64,000 nucleotides of DNA from Lelliottia sp. JS-SCA-14 (GCF_035593345.1 NZ_CP141606.1:1-64000), one strand, 5' to 3'. Positions 34,472 through 49,676 are shown, counted from the first letter of the stretch. A program made the numbers and translations. Notes: generated from the sequence alone by a model not told the origin.

Positions 34472-35836
34472 TTATTTCCCGATACAGAAGCTCGAGAAAA
34501 TCCGGCCTAACAAATCATCAGAGGTAAATTCGCCGGTAATCTCGCTCAGGCTTTGCTGTGCCAGGCGCAGCTCTTCCGCCAGCAGTTCACCCGCCCAGGC
34601 GCCGAGCAGCTGTGCTTTGCCCTGATCGAGGTGATTGGCGGCCTGTTCCAGCGCCTGCAGGTGGCGACGGCGCGCCAGGAAGCCGCCTTCCATGCTCGTA
34701 TCAAAGCCCATGCTCTGCTTGAGATGGTTACGCAGGTCATCCACGCCTTCACCGGTACGGGCCGACAGGCGGATGAGTGAGTGACCGTTCACATCGCTCA
34801 GACCCAGCGTTTCGCCTGTTTTATCGGCTTTGTTACGCACCACGGTGATCGGCAGTTTAGCCGGCAGGCGGGCGATAAAGTCTGGCCAGATCTCTGCGGG
34901 GTCGACCGCGTCGGTGGTGGTGCCGTCGACCATAAACAGCACGCGGTCGGCCTGCTCGATCTCCTGCCACGCGCGTTCGATACCGATGCGCTCCACTTCG
35001 TCGCTGGCGTCGCGCAGGCCGGCGGTGTCGATGATGTGCAGCGGCATGCCGTCGATGTGAATATGCTCACGCAGCACGTCGCGGGTGGTCCCGGCGATAT
35101 CGGTGACGATCGCCGCTTCGCGGCCCGCCAGGGCGTTTAGCAGGCTCGATTTCCCGGCGTTTGGACGACCGGCGATAACTACCTTCATCCCTTCGCGCAG
35201 CAGGCTACCCTGGCGCGCTTCGGCGCGCACGGCGTCGAGATCGGACATCACGCTGTTGAGCTGCGCTTCGATTTTACCGTCAGAGAGGAAGTCGATCTCT
35301 TCATCGGGGAAGTCGATTGCCGCTTCGACGTAGATTCGCAGGTGAGTGAGTGCTTCCACAAGATGATTCACGCGCGCGGAAAACGCTCCCTGCAGGGAGT
35401 TCAGGGCGGAACGCGCCGCCTGTTCGGAACTGGCGTCGATCAGGTCGGCAATGGCTTCGGCCTGTGCCAGATCGAGCTTGTCGTTGAGGAACGCGCGCTC
35501 GGAGAACTCGCCCGGCTTCGCAATACGCAGGCCTGGCAAAGTCAGAATACGTTTTAACAGCAGATCGAGGATCACCGGGCCGCCGTGGCCCTGCAGCTCC
35601 AGCACGTCTTCGCCGGTAAAAGAGTTCGGGCCGGGGAACCAGAGCGCGATGCCCTGATCCAGCGCGGTACCGTCGGCGTCTTTAAACGGCAGATAGTCGG
35701 CGTAGCGCGGCTTTGGCAGTTTGCCCAGCACGGCTTCGGCCACCTCGCGCGCCTTGAGGCCGGAGATGCGCAGAATGCCTACACCACCGCGTCCCGGTGG
35801 GGTTGCCTGGGCGACGATAGTGTCGTTATGGCTCAT
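34472..35836 (-). CDS. mnmE: tRNA modification GTPase MnmE (TrmE)
   Basis: MnmE works with MnmG to put the carboxymethylaminomethyl group on U34 of certain tRNAs. The 454-residue product has an N-terminal formyl-THF-binding domain ([21 protein letters not shown]), a G domain with P-loop GRPNAGKSS near residue 222, and the C-terminal CIGK whose cysteine is conserved. The last 18 bases, TTCTGTATCGGGAAATAA, correspond to the attachment site used by SGI1-type elements at thdF/mnmE, but no SGI1 gene is present. Confidence 0.97.
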   Translation of the reverse strand: MSHNDTIVAQATPPGRGGVGILRISGLKAREVAEAVLGKLPKPRYADYLPFKDADGTALDQGIALWFPGPNSFTGEDVLELQGHGGPVILDLLLKRILTLPGLRIAKPGEFSERAFLNDKLDLAQAEAIADLIDASSEQAARSALNSLQGAFSARVNHLVEALTHLRIYVEAAIDFPDEEIDFLSDGKIEAQLNSVMSDLDAVRAEARQGSLLREGMKVVIAGRPNAGKSSLLNALAGREAAIVTDIAGTTRDVLREHIHIDGMPLHIIDTAGLRDASDEVERIGIERAWQEIEQADRVLFMVDGTTTDAVDPAEIWPDFIARLPAKLPITVVRNKADKTGETLGLSDVNGHSLIRLSARTGEGVDDLRNHLKQSMGFDTSMEGGFLARRRHLQALEQAANHLDQGKAQLLGAWAGELLAEELRLAQQSLSEITGEFTSDDLLGRIFSSFCIGK

Positions 35837-35855
35837 GGGATGTCTCTTTTTAAAA

Positions 35856-35889
35856 TGTAAAAAGGCGGTCAGATGACCGCCCTTTTTTT
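35856..35889 (-). terminator. Bidirectional terminator between yidC and mnmE
   Basis: GGCGGTC, an AGAT loop and GACCGCC are flanked by A-rich sequence on one side and T-rich on the other, so either strand reads as a terminator. It would end or attenuate the yidC transcript before mnmE. Confidence 0.75.
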
Positions 35890-35902
35890 ACTGTTCCTTC
35901 CG

Positions 35903-35931
35903 CTGGGTGGCGCTTCGCTTACCCGGCCTAC
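35903..35931. repeat. REP-like unit after yidC
   Basis: CTGGGTGGCGC and GCTTACCCGGCC form a REP-type stem in the yidC-mnmE gap. Confidence 0.5.
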
Positions 35932-35938
35932 TACCGAA

Positions 35939-37585
35939 TCAGGATTTTTTCTTTTCGCGGCTATGCAGGCCACGTTTTTCCAGACCACGGTAGATCAGCT
36001 GCTGCTGGATGATGGTCACCAGGTTGCTGACGATATAGTACAGCACCAGACCTGACGGGAACCACAGGAAGAACACGGTGAAGATGACCGGCATGAAGGT
36101 CATGATCTTCTGCTGCATCGGGTCGGTCACAGTGGTCGGCGACATCTTCTGAATGAAGAACATCGTTACGCCCATCAGGATCGGCAGGATGTAGTACGGG
36201 TCCTGTGCGGACAAGTCATGGATCCACAGAGCGAATGGCGCATGGCGCAGCTCAACGGAACCCATCAGCATGTAGTACAACGCAAGGAAGATTGGCATCT
36301 GAATCAGCAGCGGGAAGCAACCACCCAGTGGGTTTACTTTCTCTGCTTTATACAGGGCCATCATTTCCTGGCTCTGACGCTGCTTATCATCGCCCAGCCG
36401 CTCACGCATCGCCGCAATCTTCGGCTGCAGCATACGCATCTTCGCCATGGAGGTGTACTGCGCTTTAGTCAGCGGGTACATGATGCCACGAACGATGAAG
36501 GTGATAACGATGATGGAGAAGCCCCAGTTACCCAGGAAGCTGTGGATAAATTTCAGCAGCTTAAACAGCGGCTGAGAGATGAACCACAACCAACCGTAAT
36601 CAACGGTCAGATCCAGGTGCGGCGCCACGGCTGCCATCTTGTCCTGAATCTCAGGACCGACCCACAGGGTGCTTGCCAGCTGACCGGTTTGACCTGGCTG
36701 AACCAGAACCGGCTCAGATTTGTAGCCGATGGCCGCAATGCCATTGCCCAGATTCGCGGTATAGAAGTTGTTGGTACCGTTGTTATTTGGCACCCACGCC
36801 GTCGCGAAATACTGCTGCAGCATCGCAACCCAACCGCCTTTAGCGCTGACGTTCAGGTTTTCGTTATCGGCGATGGTGTCGAATTTGTATTTCTCGTACT
36901 TAGCATCTGGCGTGGAGTACGCCGCGCCACGGAAGGTGTGCAGCGCAAAGTTGCTGCTTCCGGTGTCACGGTGAGACGGCAGATTGATGGACTGCTTCAG
37001 CTGACCAAACGTGGACACTTCCAGTGGTTTCTCACCGGCGTTCTGCACGTTATAGCCCACGTTCACCGCATACTCACCGCGTTTCAGGGTGAAGGTTTTG
37101 GTGAAGGTGTTGCCCGCGGCGTCAGTGTAAGTCATCGGGATTGACAGTTCGTTCTGACCATCAGCCAGCACGAAGGTGTCGCTTTCGACGTTATACAGTG
37201 GACGAGCGCCATTCGCCGGGTTGTCCGGGCCATCACGACCGGTCAGACCGCTCTGAGCCTGATACAGGAACTCAGGCGTCGTTTCCAGCAGCTGGAACGG
37301 CTCGTTTGACTTCAGCTCTTTCGGGTAAGTCAGCAGCAGTGCTTGCTCAATATCGCCACCACGGGTGTTGATAGTCAGCTCCAGCACATCGGTTTTCACC
37401 GTAATCTGCTTCCCTTGGCCACTGGCCGGTACGCCCTGGTCGGCGGCGCTACCCGCTGCGGTGGTCGTTGTCTGCGTGGTCTGTTGCGGCTGTGGTTGAG
37501 GATTTTTATCCTGCTCCCATGCCTGCCAGATCATGAAAGACACGAACAACAAAGCGATGACTAAAAGATTGCGTTGCGAATCCAT
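35939..37585 (-). CDS. yidC: Membrane protein insertase YidC
   Basis: YidC inserts and folds inner-membrane proteins, alone or with SecYEG; subunit c of the ATP synthase is a classic substrate. The 548-residue product has an N-terminal anchor ([20 protein letters not shown]), a large periplasmic beta domain (about 60-345) and five C-terminal helices. The hydrophilic-groove arginine lies in [10 protein letters not shown]. Length equals the E. coli protein. It is followed by a terminator. Confidence 0.98.
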   Translation of the reverse strand: MDSQRNLLVIALLFVSFMIWQAWEQDKNPQPQPQQTTQTTTTAAGSAADQGVPASGQGKQITVKTDVLELTINTRGGDIEQALLLTYPKELKSNEPFQLLETTPEFLYQAQSGLTGRDGPDNPANGARPLYNVESDTFVLADGQNELSIPMTYTDAAGNTFTKTFTLKRGEYAVNVGYNVQNAGEKPLEVSTFGQLKQSINLPSHRDTGSSNFALHTFRGAAYSTPDAKYEKYKFDTIADNENLNVSAKGGWVAMLQQYFATAWVPNNNGTNNFYTANLGNGIAAIGYKSEPVLVQPGQTGQLASTLWVGPEIQDKMAAVAPHLDLTVDYGWLWFISQPLFKLLKFIHSFLGNWGFSIIVITFIVRGIMYPLTKAQYTSMAKMRMLQPKIAAMRERLGDDKQRQSQEMMALYKAEKVNPLGGCFPLLIQMPIFLALYYMLMGSVELRHAPFALWIHDLSAQDPYYILPILMGVTMFFIQKMSPTTVTDPMQQKIMTFMPVIFTVFFLWFPSGLVLYYIVSNLVTIIQQQLIYRGLEKRGLHSREKKKS

Positions 37586-37587
37586 CG

Positions 37588-37845
37588 TTAGTGTTCTCTG
37601 GTATCAAATGGTCCGGGTGGGACGGGGTCGTCACCACCAGGGTGTAAAGGGTGGCATTTTAATACGCGTTTCACCGTCAACCAACTGCCTTTTATCACTC
37701 CAAACCTGCGCAATGCCTCAATTCCGTAGCTGGAACAGGTTGGAGTGAAACGACAATGCGGCCCGAGCAGCGGACTGATCAGGCGCTGATAGACCCGAAT
37801 GCAGGCTATCAGGACCCTTGAGCCAGGCGACAATGGCGGCGCCAT
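37588..37845 (-). CDS. yidD: Membrane protein insertion efficiency factor YidD
   Basis: YidD is a small amphipathic membrane-associated protein that assists YidC-dependent insertion. All 85 residues align with E. coli YidD, including [17 protein letters not shown] and HPGGDDPVP. Its start lies 37 bases inside the end of rnpA in another frame, and its stop is 2 bases before yidC, so translation is probably coupled. Confidence 0.97.
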   Translation of the reverse strand: MAPPLSPGSRVLIACIRVYQRLISPLLGPHCRFTPTCSSYGIEALRRFGVIKGSWLTVKRVLKCHPLHPGGDDPVPPGPFDTREH

Positions 37846-38168
37846 AGTTTTTCCAACGCTTCCGAGAGAGCACGGTTATCGAGGTCGGCAACCCCTTTTT
37901 TAGCCACCACCACGAAATCCATTGAAGGCAGTTCATGTTGACGTAAACGGAAGCTTTCACGCGTCAGACGTTTAATCCGATTGCGTTCATGCGCGCGCTT
38001 GACGTTTTTCTTGGCGACAGTGAGACCGATGCGGGGATGCCCCAGCGAATTTTGGCGGCCGAGGATGGTGATTTGCGGCGTGCCAGCCCGTTGTGGCTGC
38101 TGGAAGACGAAAGTGAAATGAGTGGGAGTTAACAAACGTAACTCCCTGGGAAATGCTAGCTTAACCAC
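37809..38168 (-). CDS. rnpA: Ribonuclease P protein component
   Basis: RnpA is the basic protein cofactor of RNase P, which removes tRNA 5' leaders. The 119-residue product has the signature [20 protein letters not shown]. It starts with GTG (38168), as in E. coli, 16 bases after rpmH. Confidence 0.97.
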   Translation of the reverse strand: MVKLAFPRELRLLTPTHFTFVFQQPQRAGTPQITILGRQNSLGHPRIGLTVAKKNVKRAHERNRIKRLTRESFRLRQHELPSMDFVVVAKKGVADLDNRALSEALEKLWRRHCRLAQGS

Positions 38169-38184
38169 CAGGGGTTAGCTTTTA

Positions 38185-38924
<740 letters not shown>

Positions 38925-40319
38925 GTGTCACTTTCGCTTTGGCAGCAATGTCTTGCCCGATTGCAGGATGAGTTACCAGCCACAGAATTCAGTATGTGGA
39001 TCCGCCCGTTGCAGGCGGAACTGAGCGATAACACGCTGGCTTTGTATGCGCCAAACCGTTTCGTGCTCGATTGGGTAAGGGATAAATACCTAAATAATAT
39101 CAATGGATTGCTCAATGATTTCTGCGGCACTGATGCCCCGCTGCTGCGTTTTGAAGTCGGTACCAAACCGGTTACGCAAACCGTCAGAGAGACGGTAAAC
39201 GTCGCGGCTCCGGCCCAGATCCACGTCCCGACACCGCGTATCATTCAGCCCGCTCGTTCTGGCTGGGACAACGTTCCCGCTCCGGCTGAACCGACCTACC
39301 GCTCCAACGTTAACGTGAAGCACACCTTCGATAACTTCGTTGAGGGTAAATCGAACCAGCTGGCCCGTGCGGCGGCCCGTCAGGTTGCGGACAACCCGGG
39401 CGGCGCCTATAACCCGCTGTTCCTGTATGGCGGCACTGGTCTGGGTAAAACTCACCTGCTGCACGCGGTGGGTAACGGCATTGTGGCGCGCAAGCCCAAT
39501 GCGAAAGTGGTGTATATGCACTCCGAGCGCTTCGTTCAGGACATGGTAAAAGCCCTGCAAAACAACGCGATCGAAGAGTTTAAACGCTACTACCGCTCCG
39601 TTGATGCGTTGCTGATCGATGACATCCAGTTCTTTGCCAATAAAGAACGATCCCAGGAAGAGTTTTTCCACACCTTCAACGCCCTGCTCGAAGGCAATCA
39701 ACAGATCATTTTAACCTCGGATCGTTACCCGAAAGAGATCAACGGTGTTGAGGATCGTCTGAAATCCCGCTTCGGCTGGGGCCTGACCGTGGCGATCGAG
39801 CCACCGGAGCTGGAAACCCGCGTCGCGATCCTGATGAAGAAAGCCGATGAGAACGACATTCGCCTGCCGGGTGAAGTGGCGTTCTTTATTGCCAAGCGTC
39901 TACGCTCAAACGTGCGTGAGCTCGAAGGCGCGCTGAACCGCGTGATCGCCAACGCCAACTTTACTGGCCGGGCGATTACTATCGATTTTGTGCGTGAAGC
40001 GCTGCGCGATCTGCTGGCGTTGCAGGAAAAACTGGTCACGATCGACAATATTCAGAAGACCGTGGCCGAGTACTACAAAATCAAAGTGGCAGATTTGTTG
40101 TCTAAACGTCGTTCCCGCTCGGTGGCGAGACCGCGTCAGATGGCGATGGCGCTGGCGAAGGAATTAACCAACCACAGTCTGCCGGAAATCGGTGATGCGT
40201 TTGGTGGCCGTGACCATACGACCGTGCTGCACGCTTGTCGCAAGATTGAGCAGTTACGCGAAGAAAGCCACGACATAAAAGAAGATTTCTCCAATTTAAT
40301 CAGAACATTATCATCGTGA
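38925..40319 (+). CDS. dnaA: Chromosomal replication initiator DnaA
   Basis: DnaA binds DnaA boxes at oriC and opens the origin in its ATP form. A GTG start at 38925, with GGAG six bases upstream, gives the family N-terminus [18 protein letters not shown] and 464 residues. Walker A GGTGLGKT is at 169-176 and Walker B is LLIDDIQF. The DNA-binding domain contains the signature [15 protein letters not shown]. The linker near residues 85-115 is 3 residues shorter than in E. coli and variable, as usual. Confidence 0.98.
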   Translation: MSLSLWQQCLARLQDELPATEFSMWIRPLQAELSDNTLALYAPNRFVLDWVRDKYLNNINGLLNDFCGTDAPLLRFEVGTKPVTQTVRETVNVAAPAQIHVPTPRIIQPARSGWDNVPAPAEPTYRSNVNVKHTFDNFVEGKSNQLARAAARQVADNPGGAYNPLFLYGGTGLGKTHLLHAVGNGIVARKPNAKVVYMHSERFVQDMVKALQNNAIEEFKRYYRSVDALLIDDIQFFANKERSQEEFFHTFNALLEGNQQIILTSDRYPKEINGVEDRLKSRFGWGLTVAIEPPELETRVAILMKKADENDIRLPGEVAFFIAKRLRSNVRELEGALNRVIANANFTGRAITIDFVREALRDLLALQEKLVTIDNIQKTVAEYYKIKVADLLSKRRSRSVARPRQMAMALAKELTNHSLPEIGDAFGGRDHTTVLHACRKIEQLREESHDIKEDFSNLIRTLSS

Positions 40320-40323
40320 TGCT

Positions 40324-41423
40324 ATGAAATTTACCGTTGAACGTGAACATTTATTAAAACCGCTGCAACAGGTGAGTGGCCCGTTAGGTGGCCGCCCGAC
40401 ACTGCCTATTCTTGGAAACCTGCTGCTTCAGGTCGCTGACGGTACGCTGTCGCTGACCGGGACAGACCTCGAAATGGAAATGGTCGCGCGCGTGTCGCTT
40501 TCTCAACCGCATGATGCGGGTGCTACCACCGTTCCGGCGCGTAAGTTCTTTGATATCTGCCGTGGGCTGCCGGAAGGCGCGGAAATAGCTGTCCAGCTGG
40601 AAGGCGACCGTATTCTGGTGCGCTCTGGCCGTAGCCGTTTCTCGCTCTCAACGCTGCCTGCTGCCGACTTCCCGAACCTGGACGACTGGCAGAGTGAAGT
40701 CGAATTCACCCTGCCGCAGGCGACGATGAAACGCCTGATTGAAGCGACCCAGTTCTCGATGGCGCATCAGGACGTTCGCTACTATTTAAACGGCATGCTG
40801 TTCGAAACCGAAGGTGAAGAGCTGCGTACCGTGGCGACAGACGGCCACCGTCTGGCAGTCTGTTCCATGCCAATTGGCGTGACGCTGCCAAACCATTCGG
40901 TGATCGTCCCGCGTAAAGGCGTGATTGAGCTGATGCGTATGCTCGACGGCGGTGATACTCCGCTGCGCGTGCAGATCGGCAGCAACAACATCCGCGCTCA
41001 CGTCGGCGATTTTATCTTCACCTCGAAGCTGGTTGACGGTCGTTTCCCGGATTATCGCCGCGTATTGCCGAAGAACCCGGACAAAACGCTGGAAGCGGGC
41101 TGCGATATCCTCAAACAGGCCTTTGCCCGTGCGGCGATCCTCTCTAACGAGAAGTTCCGCGGCGTGCGCCTGTACGTGAGTGAAAACCAGATCAAAATCA
41201 CCGCCAACAACCCGGAGCAGGAAGAGGCAGAAGAAATTCTGGACGTCACCTACGCCGGGACCGAAATGGAAATCGGCTTCAACGTCAGCTACGTGCTGGA
41301 TGTGCTTAATGCACTGAAATGCGAAAACGTACGCATTCTGCTGACCGATTCTGTTTCCAGCGTACAGATTGAAGATGCCGCGTCACAGTCGGCTGCTTAT
41401 GTTGTCATGCCAATGAGACTGTA

Positions 41424-41424
<1 letters not shown>
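40324..41424 (+). CDS. dnaN: DNA polymerase III beta sliding clamp
   Basis: The clamp dimer encircles DNA and tethers polymerase III. The 366 residues, from [17 protein letters not shown] to the C-terminal VVMPMRL, equal the E. coli protein and form three similar domains. The gene starts 4 bases after dnaA and its stop overlaps the recF start by one base. Confidence 0.99.
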
Positions 41425-44940
<3,516 letters not shown>

Positions 44941-44957
44941 TTCAGGCAGTCGGTTTT

Positions 44958-44992
44958 GCAGGCCCGGTGAGCGTAGCGCCGCCGGGCTTTTC
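44958..44992. repeat. REP unit after gyrB
   Basis: GCAGGCCCGGTGAGCG and CGCCGCCGGGC form a REP stem followed by TTTTC. It may act as the transcript end of the dnaA-gyrB operon. Confidence 0.7.
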
Positions 44993-45112
44993 TTTGCCCG
45001 CAAAAGAGGAATCCCCCTCTAAACCCCATCCCCCTTTATCCACGACTCTTTTACTGTTTTCTGTGCGGAATCGCGTTAGCATGAGGACAGACTCATTTAA
45101 ATCGGGGATCTC

Positions 45113-45925
45113 ATGGCCATCAAACTCATTGCAATCGATATGGACGGCACGCTGCTGCTGCCAGACCACACCATCTCTCCTGCCGTTAAAAACGCGATTG
45201 CCGCCGCCCGCGCGAAAGGCGTGAACGTGGTGCTGACCACGGGTCGTCCGTATGCCGGTGTGCACAGCTATCTGAAAGAGCTGCACATGGAACAGCCGGG
45301 CGATTACTGCATCACCTACAACGGTGCGCTGGTGCAGAACGCCAGCGATGGCAGCACCGTCGCGCAAACGGCGCTGAGCTATGACGATTACCTGTATCTG
45401 GAAAAACTGTCCCGCGAAGTGGGTTCTCACTTCCACGCCCTCGATCGCAACACGCTCTACACGGCGAACCGCGACATCAGCTACTACACGGTGCATGAAT
45501 CCTTTGTGGCGACCATCCCGCTGGTGTTCTGCGAGCCGGAAAATATGGACCCTGCCACGCAGTTCCTGAAAGTGATGATGATCGATGAGCCCGCGATTCT
45601 GGACCAGGCTATCGCCCGCATCCCGGCGGACGTGAAAGAGAAATACACCGTGCTGAAAAGTGCGCCGTACTTCCTCGAAATCCTCGACAAACGCGTCAAT
45701 AAAGGCACCGGCGTGAAATCGCTGGCCGATACGCTGGGCATTAAGCCGGAAGAGATCATGACCTTAGGCGATCAGGAAAACGACATCGCCATGATCGAAT
45801 ACGCAGGCATGGGCGTGGCGATGGAAAACGCGATCCCGTCCGTGAAAGAGGTGGCTAACTTCGTCACCAAATCGAACCTTGAAGACGGCGTGGCCTACGC
45901 TATCGAGAAGTTTGTGCTGAATTAA
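45113..45925 (+). CDS. yidA: HAD-family sugar phosphatase YidA
   Basis: YidA is a Cof-type (HAD IIB) phosphatase acting on sugar phosphates such as erythrose-4-phosphate. The 270-residue product has the nucleophile motif DMDGTLL at 9-15, TTGRPYA as motif II and GDQENDIAMIEYAGMGVAM as motif IV. Length equals E. coli YidA. Confidence 0.95.
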   Translation: MAIKLIAIDMDGTLLLPDHTISPAVKNAIAAARAKGVNVVLTTGRPYAGVHSYLKELHMEQPGDYCITYNGALVQNASDGSTVAQTALSYDDYLYLEKLSREVGSHFHALDRNTLYTANRDISYYTVHESFVATIPLVFCEPENMDPATQFLKVMMIDEPAILDQAIARIPADVKEKYTVLKSAPYFLEILDKRVNKGTGVKSLADTLGIKPEEIMTLGDQENDIAMIEYAGMGVAMENAIPSVKEVANFVTKSNLEDGVAYAIEKFVLN

Positions 45926-45941
45926 TCACTGCTCATCCATC

Positions 45942-45971
45942 AGCCTCGGTTATCTACCGGGGCTTTTTTTT
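45942..45971 (+). terminator. Rho-independent terminator after yidA
   Basis: AGCCTCGGT, a TATCT loop and ACCGGGGCT (one G-T pair) are followed by eight T bases. Confidence 0.88.
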
Positions 45972-46008
45972 GCCTGTTGTTCGCTGCATTGTTCTTTTTG
46001 TGATCTGG

Positions 46009-46042
46009 ATTGTAGTGCAACACAATATGATTGTACTACGAT
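46009..46042. promoter_or_regulatory. Candidate DgoR operators of the dgo operon
   Basis: Two near-palindromes, TTGTAGTGCAA (46010-46020) and TTGTACTACGA (46031-46041), each match TTGTA-N-TACAA with one mismatch. They are spaced 21 bases, two helical turns. They lie just upstream of dgoR, where the autoregulating FadR-subfamily repressor is expected to bind. Confidence 0.65.
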
Positions 46043-46148
46043 GCGTTCATGGAATTGACGAAAGGCCTCACGTTTGTACTGCAAAAGTGAGGCGAAACTC
46101 AGCGGTCGCGGTAAAGTAGTGATGGATAAAACGAAATCAGGACTCTCC

Positions 46149-46838
46149 ATGACTCTCAATAAAACCGACCGCATCGTCATTACGCTGGGCAATCAAATTG
46201 TCAGCGGAAAATACGTACCGGGTTCGCCGCTGCCCGCCGAGGCAGAGCTGTGCGAGGAGTTTGAAACCTCGCGCAACATCATCCGCGAAGTCTTTCGCTC
46301 GCTGATGGCGAAACGGCTGATCGAAATGAAGCGTTATCGCGGGGCCTTTGTCGCGCCGCGTAACCAGTGGAACTACCTCGATACCGACGTTCTGCAGTGG
46401 GTGCTGGAGAACGACTACGACCCGCGGCTCATCGGGGCGATGAGCGAGGTGCGTAACCTGGTGGAACCGGCCATTGCCCGCTGGGCAGCGGAACGGGCGA
46501 CATCGGGTGACCTGGCGCAGATTGAAGCGGCGCTCAACGACATGATCGCCAACAACCAGGACCGGGATGCCTTTAACGAAGCGGATATCCGCTACCACGA
46601 GGCGGTGCTGGAGTCGGTACATAACCCGGTTTTACAGCAGCTTAGCGTGGCCATCAGCTCGCTACAGCGCGCAGTATTTGAACGGACCTGGATGGGTGAT
46701 GAGGCCAACATGCCCCAGACGCTCCAGGAACATAAAGCGCTGTTCGATGCGATACGGCATCAGGACAGCAATGCGGCAGAGCAGGCGGCGCTCCATATGA
46801 TCGCCAGCTCGACACGAAGGTTAAAGGAAATCACATGA
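46149..46838 (+). CDS. dgoR: GntR-family repressor of D-galactonate use, DgoR
   Basis: DgoR represses the dgo operon and is released by D-galactonate. The start at 46149 gives 229 residues and MTLNKTDRIVITLG, as in E. coli. The winged helix is at about residues 10-72 (LCEEFETSRNIIREVFRSL) and a C-terminal FCD all-helical domain follows with metal-ligand histidines. It overlaps dgoK by four bases. Confidence 0.95.
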   Translation: MTLNKTDRIVITLGNQIVSGKYVPGSPLPAEAELCEEFETSRNIIREVFRSLMAKRLIEMKRYRGAFVAPRNQWNYLDTDVLQWVLENDYDPRLIGAMSEVRNLVEPAIARWAAERATSGDLAQIEAALNDMIANNQDRDAFNEADIRYHEAVLESVHNPVLQQLSVAISSLQRAVFERTWMGDEANMPQTLQEHKALFDAIRHQDSNAAEQAALHMIASSTRRLKEIT

Positions 46839-47713
46839 CATCTCGCTACATCGCCATCGACTGGGGATCGACCAATCTGCGCGCCTGGCTGTATGAAGGC
46901 GACAGATGCCTGGAGAGCAGGCAGTCCGAAGCAGGCGTCACGCGGCTGAACGGCAAATCCCCGCAGGCGGTGTTAGCAGAAGTCACAGAAAACTGGCGCG
47001 AAGGCACCACCCCGGTGGTGATGGCAGGAATGGTCGGCAGTAACGTGGGCTGGAAGGTTGCCCCTTATTTGCCGGTTCCTGCTCATTTCGACGCCATTGG
47101 TCAGAAGTTAACGTCCGTTGGCGACAATATCTGGATCATTCCAGGGCTGTGTGTCTCCCGTGACGATAACCACAACGTGATGCGCGGCGAAGAGACACAG
47201 CTGCTCGGCGCGCGCACCCTTTCTCCTTCTTCTGTCTATGTCATGCCCGGAACGCACTGCAAATGGGTGCAGGCCGACGCGCAGCAAATCCACGATTTTC
47301 GTACCGTGATGACGGGTGAGTTGCATCACCTGCTGCTGCGTCATTCGCTGGTGGGCGCGGGCCTGCCAGAACAGGAATCGTCTCCTGAGGCCTTTGCTGC
47401 CGGGCTGACGCGCGGTCTCGCCTCGCCTGCCGTTCTGCCACAACTTTTTGAAGTTCGCGCCTCACACGTGCTGGGAAATCTCCCGCGTCAACAGGTCAGC
47501 GAATTTCTCTCCGGTCTGCTGATTGGTGCCGAAGTCGCCACCCTGGGCGAACAGTTCGCCGGGCAGCAGGCCATCACCCTTGTCGCGGGTTCAGCATTAG
47601 CCGCTCGCTACCAGCAGGCGTTCCGCGCCTTTGGTCGTGAAGCGGCAGTGGTTGAAGGCGACGTGGCATTTCAGGCAGGAATAAGGAGCATCGCTCATGC
47701 AGTGGCAAACTAA
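46835..47713 (+). CDS. dgoK: 2-dehydro-3-deoxygalactonokinase
   Basis: DgoK phosphorylates 2-dehydro-3-deoxy-galactonate, the second step of D-galactonate breakdown. The 292-residue product has the phosphate-1 motif IDWGSTNLRAWLY at residues 8-20 and GTHCKWV near residue 144. It overlaps dgoR by four bases and dgoA by 17, so translation is coupled. Confidence 0.95.
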   Translation: MTSRYIAIDWGSTNLRAWLYEGDRCLESRQSEAGVTRLNGKSPQAVLAEVTENWREGTTPVVMAGMVGSNVGWKVAPYLPVPAHFDAIGQKLTSVGDNIWIIPGLCVSRDDNHNVMRGEETQLLGARTLSPSSVYVMPGTHCKWVQADAQQIHDFRTVMTGELHHLLLRHSLVGAGLPEQESSPEAFAAGLTRGLASPAVLPQLFEVRASHVLGNLPRQQVSEFLSGLLIGAEVATLGEQFAGQQAITLVAGSALAARYQQAFRAFGREAAVVEGDVAFQAGIRSIAHAVAN

Positions 47714-48314
47714 TCTCCCTCTCATCGCGATTTTACGCGGCATCACGCCGGACGAAGCGCTGGCGCACGTCGGTGCCGTCATCGACGCCGGATTTGACGC
47801 GGTGGAAATCCCGCTCAACTCGCCGGAGTGGGAAAAAAGCATCCCGGCGGTCGTCGATGCGTATGGCGATAAAGCGCTGATTGGCGCAGGTACGGTGTTG
47901 AAACCCGAGCAGGTCGATCAGCTCGCCAACATGGGCTGCAAGCTTATCGTCACGCCCAACATTCAGCCGGACGTGATCCGCCGCGCAGTGAGCTACGGCA
48001 TGACCGTCTGCCCAGGCTGTGCGACAGCGACAGAAGCCTTTACCGCGCTGGACGCAGGCGCTCAGGCGCTGAAAATTTTCCCGTCGTCGGCCTTCGGCCC
48101 GGATTACATCAAAGCGCTGAAAGCGGTGCTTCCGGCTGACGTCCCGGTCTTTGCCGTCGGCGGTGTGACGCCAGAAAACATGGCGCAGTGGATTAACGCT
48201 GGCTGCGCCGGGGCGGGTCTGGGCAGCGATCTGTATCGTGCCGGGCAGTCCGTTGAACGTACCGCAGCGCAGGCCGCCGCGTTCGTTAAAGCGTACCGGG
48301 AGGCGACGAAATGA
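47697..48314 (+). CDS. dgoA: 2-dehydro-3-deoxy-6-phosphogalactonate aldolase
   Basis: DgoA splits 2-dehydro-3-deoxy-6-phosphogalactonate into pyruvate and glyceraldehyde-3-phosphate. The 205-residue TIM barrel is of the KDPG/KDPGal aldolase family, with the Glu in AVEIPLN, the Schiff-base lysine in [11 protein letters not shown] near residue 126 and [13 protein letters not shown]. coli DgoA has the same length. Confidence 0.95.
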   Translation: MQWQTNLPLIAILRGITPDEALAHVGAVIDAGFDAVEIPLNSPEWEKSIPAVVDAYGDKALIGAGTVLKPEQVDQLANMGCKLIVTPNIQPDVIRRAVSYGMTVCPGCATATEAFTALDAGAQALKIFPSSAFGPDYIKALKAVLPADVPVFAVGGVTPENMAQWINAGCAGAGLGSDLYRAGQSVERTAAQAAAFVKAYREATK

Positions 48315-49459
48315 AAATTACGAAAGTCACCACCTACCGTTTACCCCCGCGCTGGATGTTTTTGAAAATTGAAACCGATGAAGGCATCGTTGGCTGGGGC
48401 GAGCCGGTGATTGAAGGCCGCGCGCGCACCGTGGAAGCGGCAGTGCATGAGCTGAGCGAACTCCTGATCGGCCAGGACCCGGCACGTATCAACGATCTGT
48501 GGCAGGTAATGTACCGCGGCAGTTTCTACCGCGGCGGCCCGATTCTGATGAGCGCTATCGCCGGTATCGACCAGGCGCTGTGGGATATCAAAGGCAAAGT
48601 GCTGAACGCGCCGGTGTGGCAGCTGATGGGCGGCCTGGTGCGCGACAAAATCAAAGCCTACAGCTGGGTCGGCGGTGACCGTCCGGCTGAGGTCATCGAG
48701 GGGATCAAAACCCTGCGTAAAATCGGCTTTGATACCTTCAAGCTTAACGGCTGTGAAGAGATGGGCGTGATTGATAACTCCCGCGCGGTGGATAACGCCG
48801 TCAATACCGTGGCGCAAATCCGCGAAGCCTTCGGCAATGAGATTGAGTTTGGCCTCGATTTCCACGGTCGCGTCAGCGCGCCGATGGCGAAAGTGCTGAT
48901 CAAAGAGCTGGAGCCTTACCGTCCGCTGTTCATCGAAGAGCCGGTGCTGGCGGAGCAGGCTGAGTACTATCCGAAGCTGGCAGCACAAACCCATATTCCG
49001 ATCGCGGCGGGCGAACGTATGTTCTCGCGCTTCGAGTTCAAACGGGTGCTGGAAGCGGGCGGTCTGGCGATTCTGCAGCCGGATCTGTCCCACGCGGGTG
49101 GCATCACCGAGTGCTACAAAATCGCGGGGATGGCCGAAGCCTACGACGTGGCGCTGGCACCGCACTGTCCGCTCGGACCGATCGCGCTGGCTGCCTGTCT
49201 GCATATTGACTTTGTTTCCCGCAACGCGGTGTTGCAGGAGCAGAGCATGGGCATCCACTACAACAAAGGCGCAGAGCTGCTCGACTTTGTGAAAAACAAA
49301 GAAGACTTCAACATGGAAGGCGGCCACTTCAAACCGTTAACCAAACCGGGCCTGGGCGTGGAGATTGACGAAGCCAAAGTCATCGAAATGAGCAAGCAGG
49401 CGCCGGACTGGCGCAATCCGCTGTGGCGATATGAGGACGGTTCCGTCGCCGAGTGGTAA
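48311..49459 (+). CDS. dgoD: D-galactonate dehydratase
   Basis: DgoD removes water from D-galactonate, the first catabolic step. The 382-residue product is an enolase-superfamily enzyme. Its magnesium ligands lie in GLDFHGR (near 183), IEEPVL (near 209) and AAGERM (near 235), and the catalytic histidines are in DFHGR and LAPHCPLGP. It overlaps dgoA by four bases. Confidence 0.97.
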   Translation: MKITKVTTYRLPPRWMFLKIETDEGIVGWGEPVIEGRARTVEAAVHELSELLIGQDPARINDLWQVMYRGSFYRGGPILMSAIAGIDQALWDIKGKVLNAPVWQLMGGLVRDKIKAYSWVGGDRPAEVIEGIKTLRKIGFDTFKLNGCEEMGVIDNSRAVDNAVNTVAQIREAFGNEIEFGLDFHGRVSAPMAKVLIKELEPYRPLFIEEPVLAEQAEYYPKLAAQTHIPIAAGERMFSRFEFKRVLEAGGLAILQPDLSHAGGITECYKIAGMAEAYDVALAPHCPLGPIALAACLHIDFVSRNAVLQEQSMGIHYNKGAELLDFVKNKEDFNMEGGHFKPLTKPGLGVEIDEAKVIEMSKQAPDWRNPLWRYEDGSVAEW

Positions 49460-49461
49460 AT

Positions 49462-49580
49462 GCTCGTCATATTTCGCGCTGCGCGTGCGTTGGCTGCGAT
49501 TGCGCACCCCAGTCACTTACTTATGTAAGCTCCTGGGGATTTGCAATCTTGCCGCCTTCTCGCAACACGAACTATTTAGA
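49462..49580. repeat. ERIC (IRU) element between dgoD and dgoT
   Basis: The central part, ACCCCAGTCACTTACTTATG followed by TAAGCTCCTGGGGATT, contains the two inward ERIC consensus arms that ERIC-PCR exploits. The full element spans about 120 bases and forms a long imperfect stem within the operon. Confidence 0.8.
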
Positions 49581-49676
49581 GCATTAAAAAGCTAAAACAA
49601 TATTTTTCACACACCCTCTGTAACTTACAGGGCATGGTGACGTGTATCGCTATGCCCAAAATCTGGAGACAGATTA

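Noticed and set aside
34472..34489. SGI1-type integration at mnmE
   Set aside because: Only the mnmE end sequence matches. No SGI1 integrase, excisionase or second 18-mer was found in 25133-34471.
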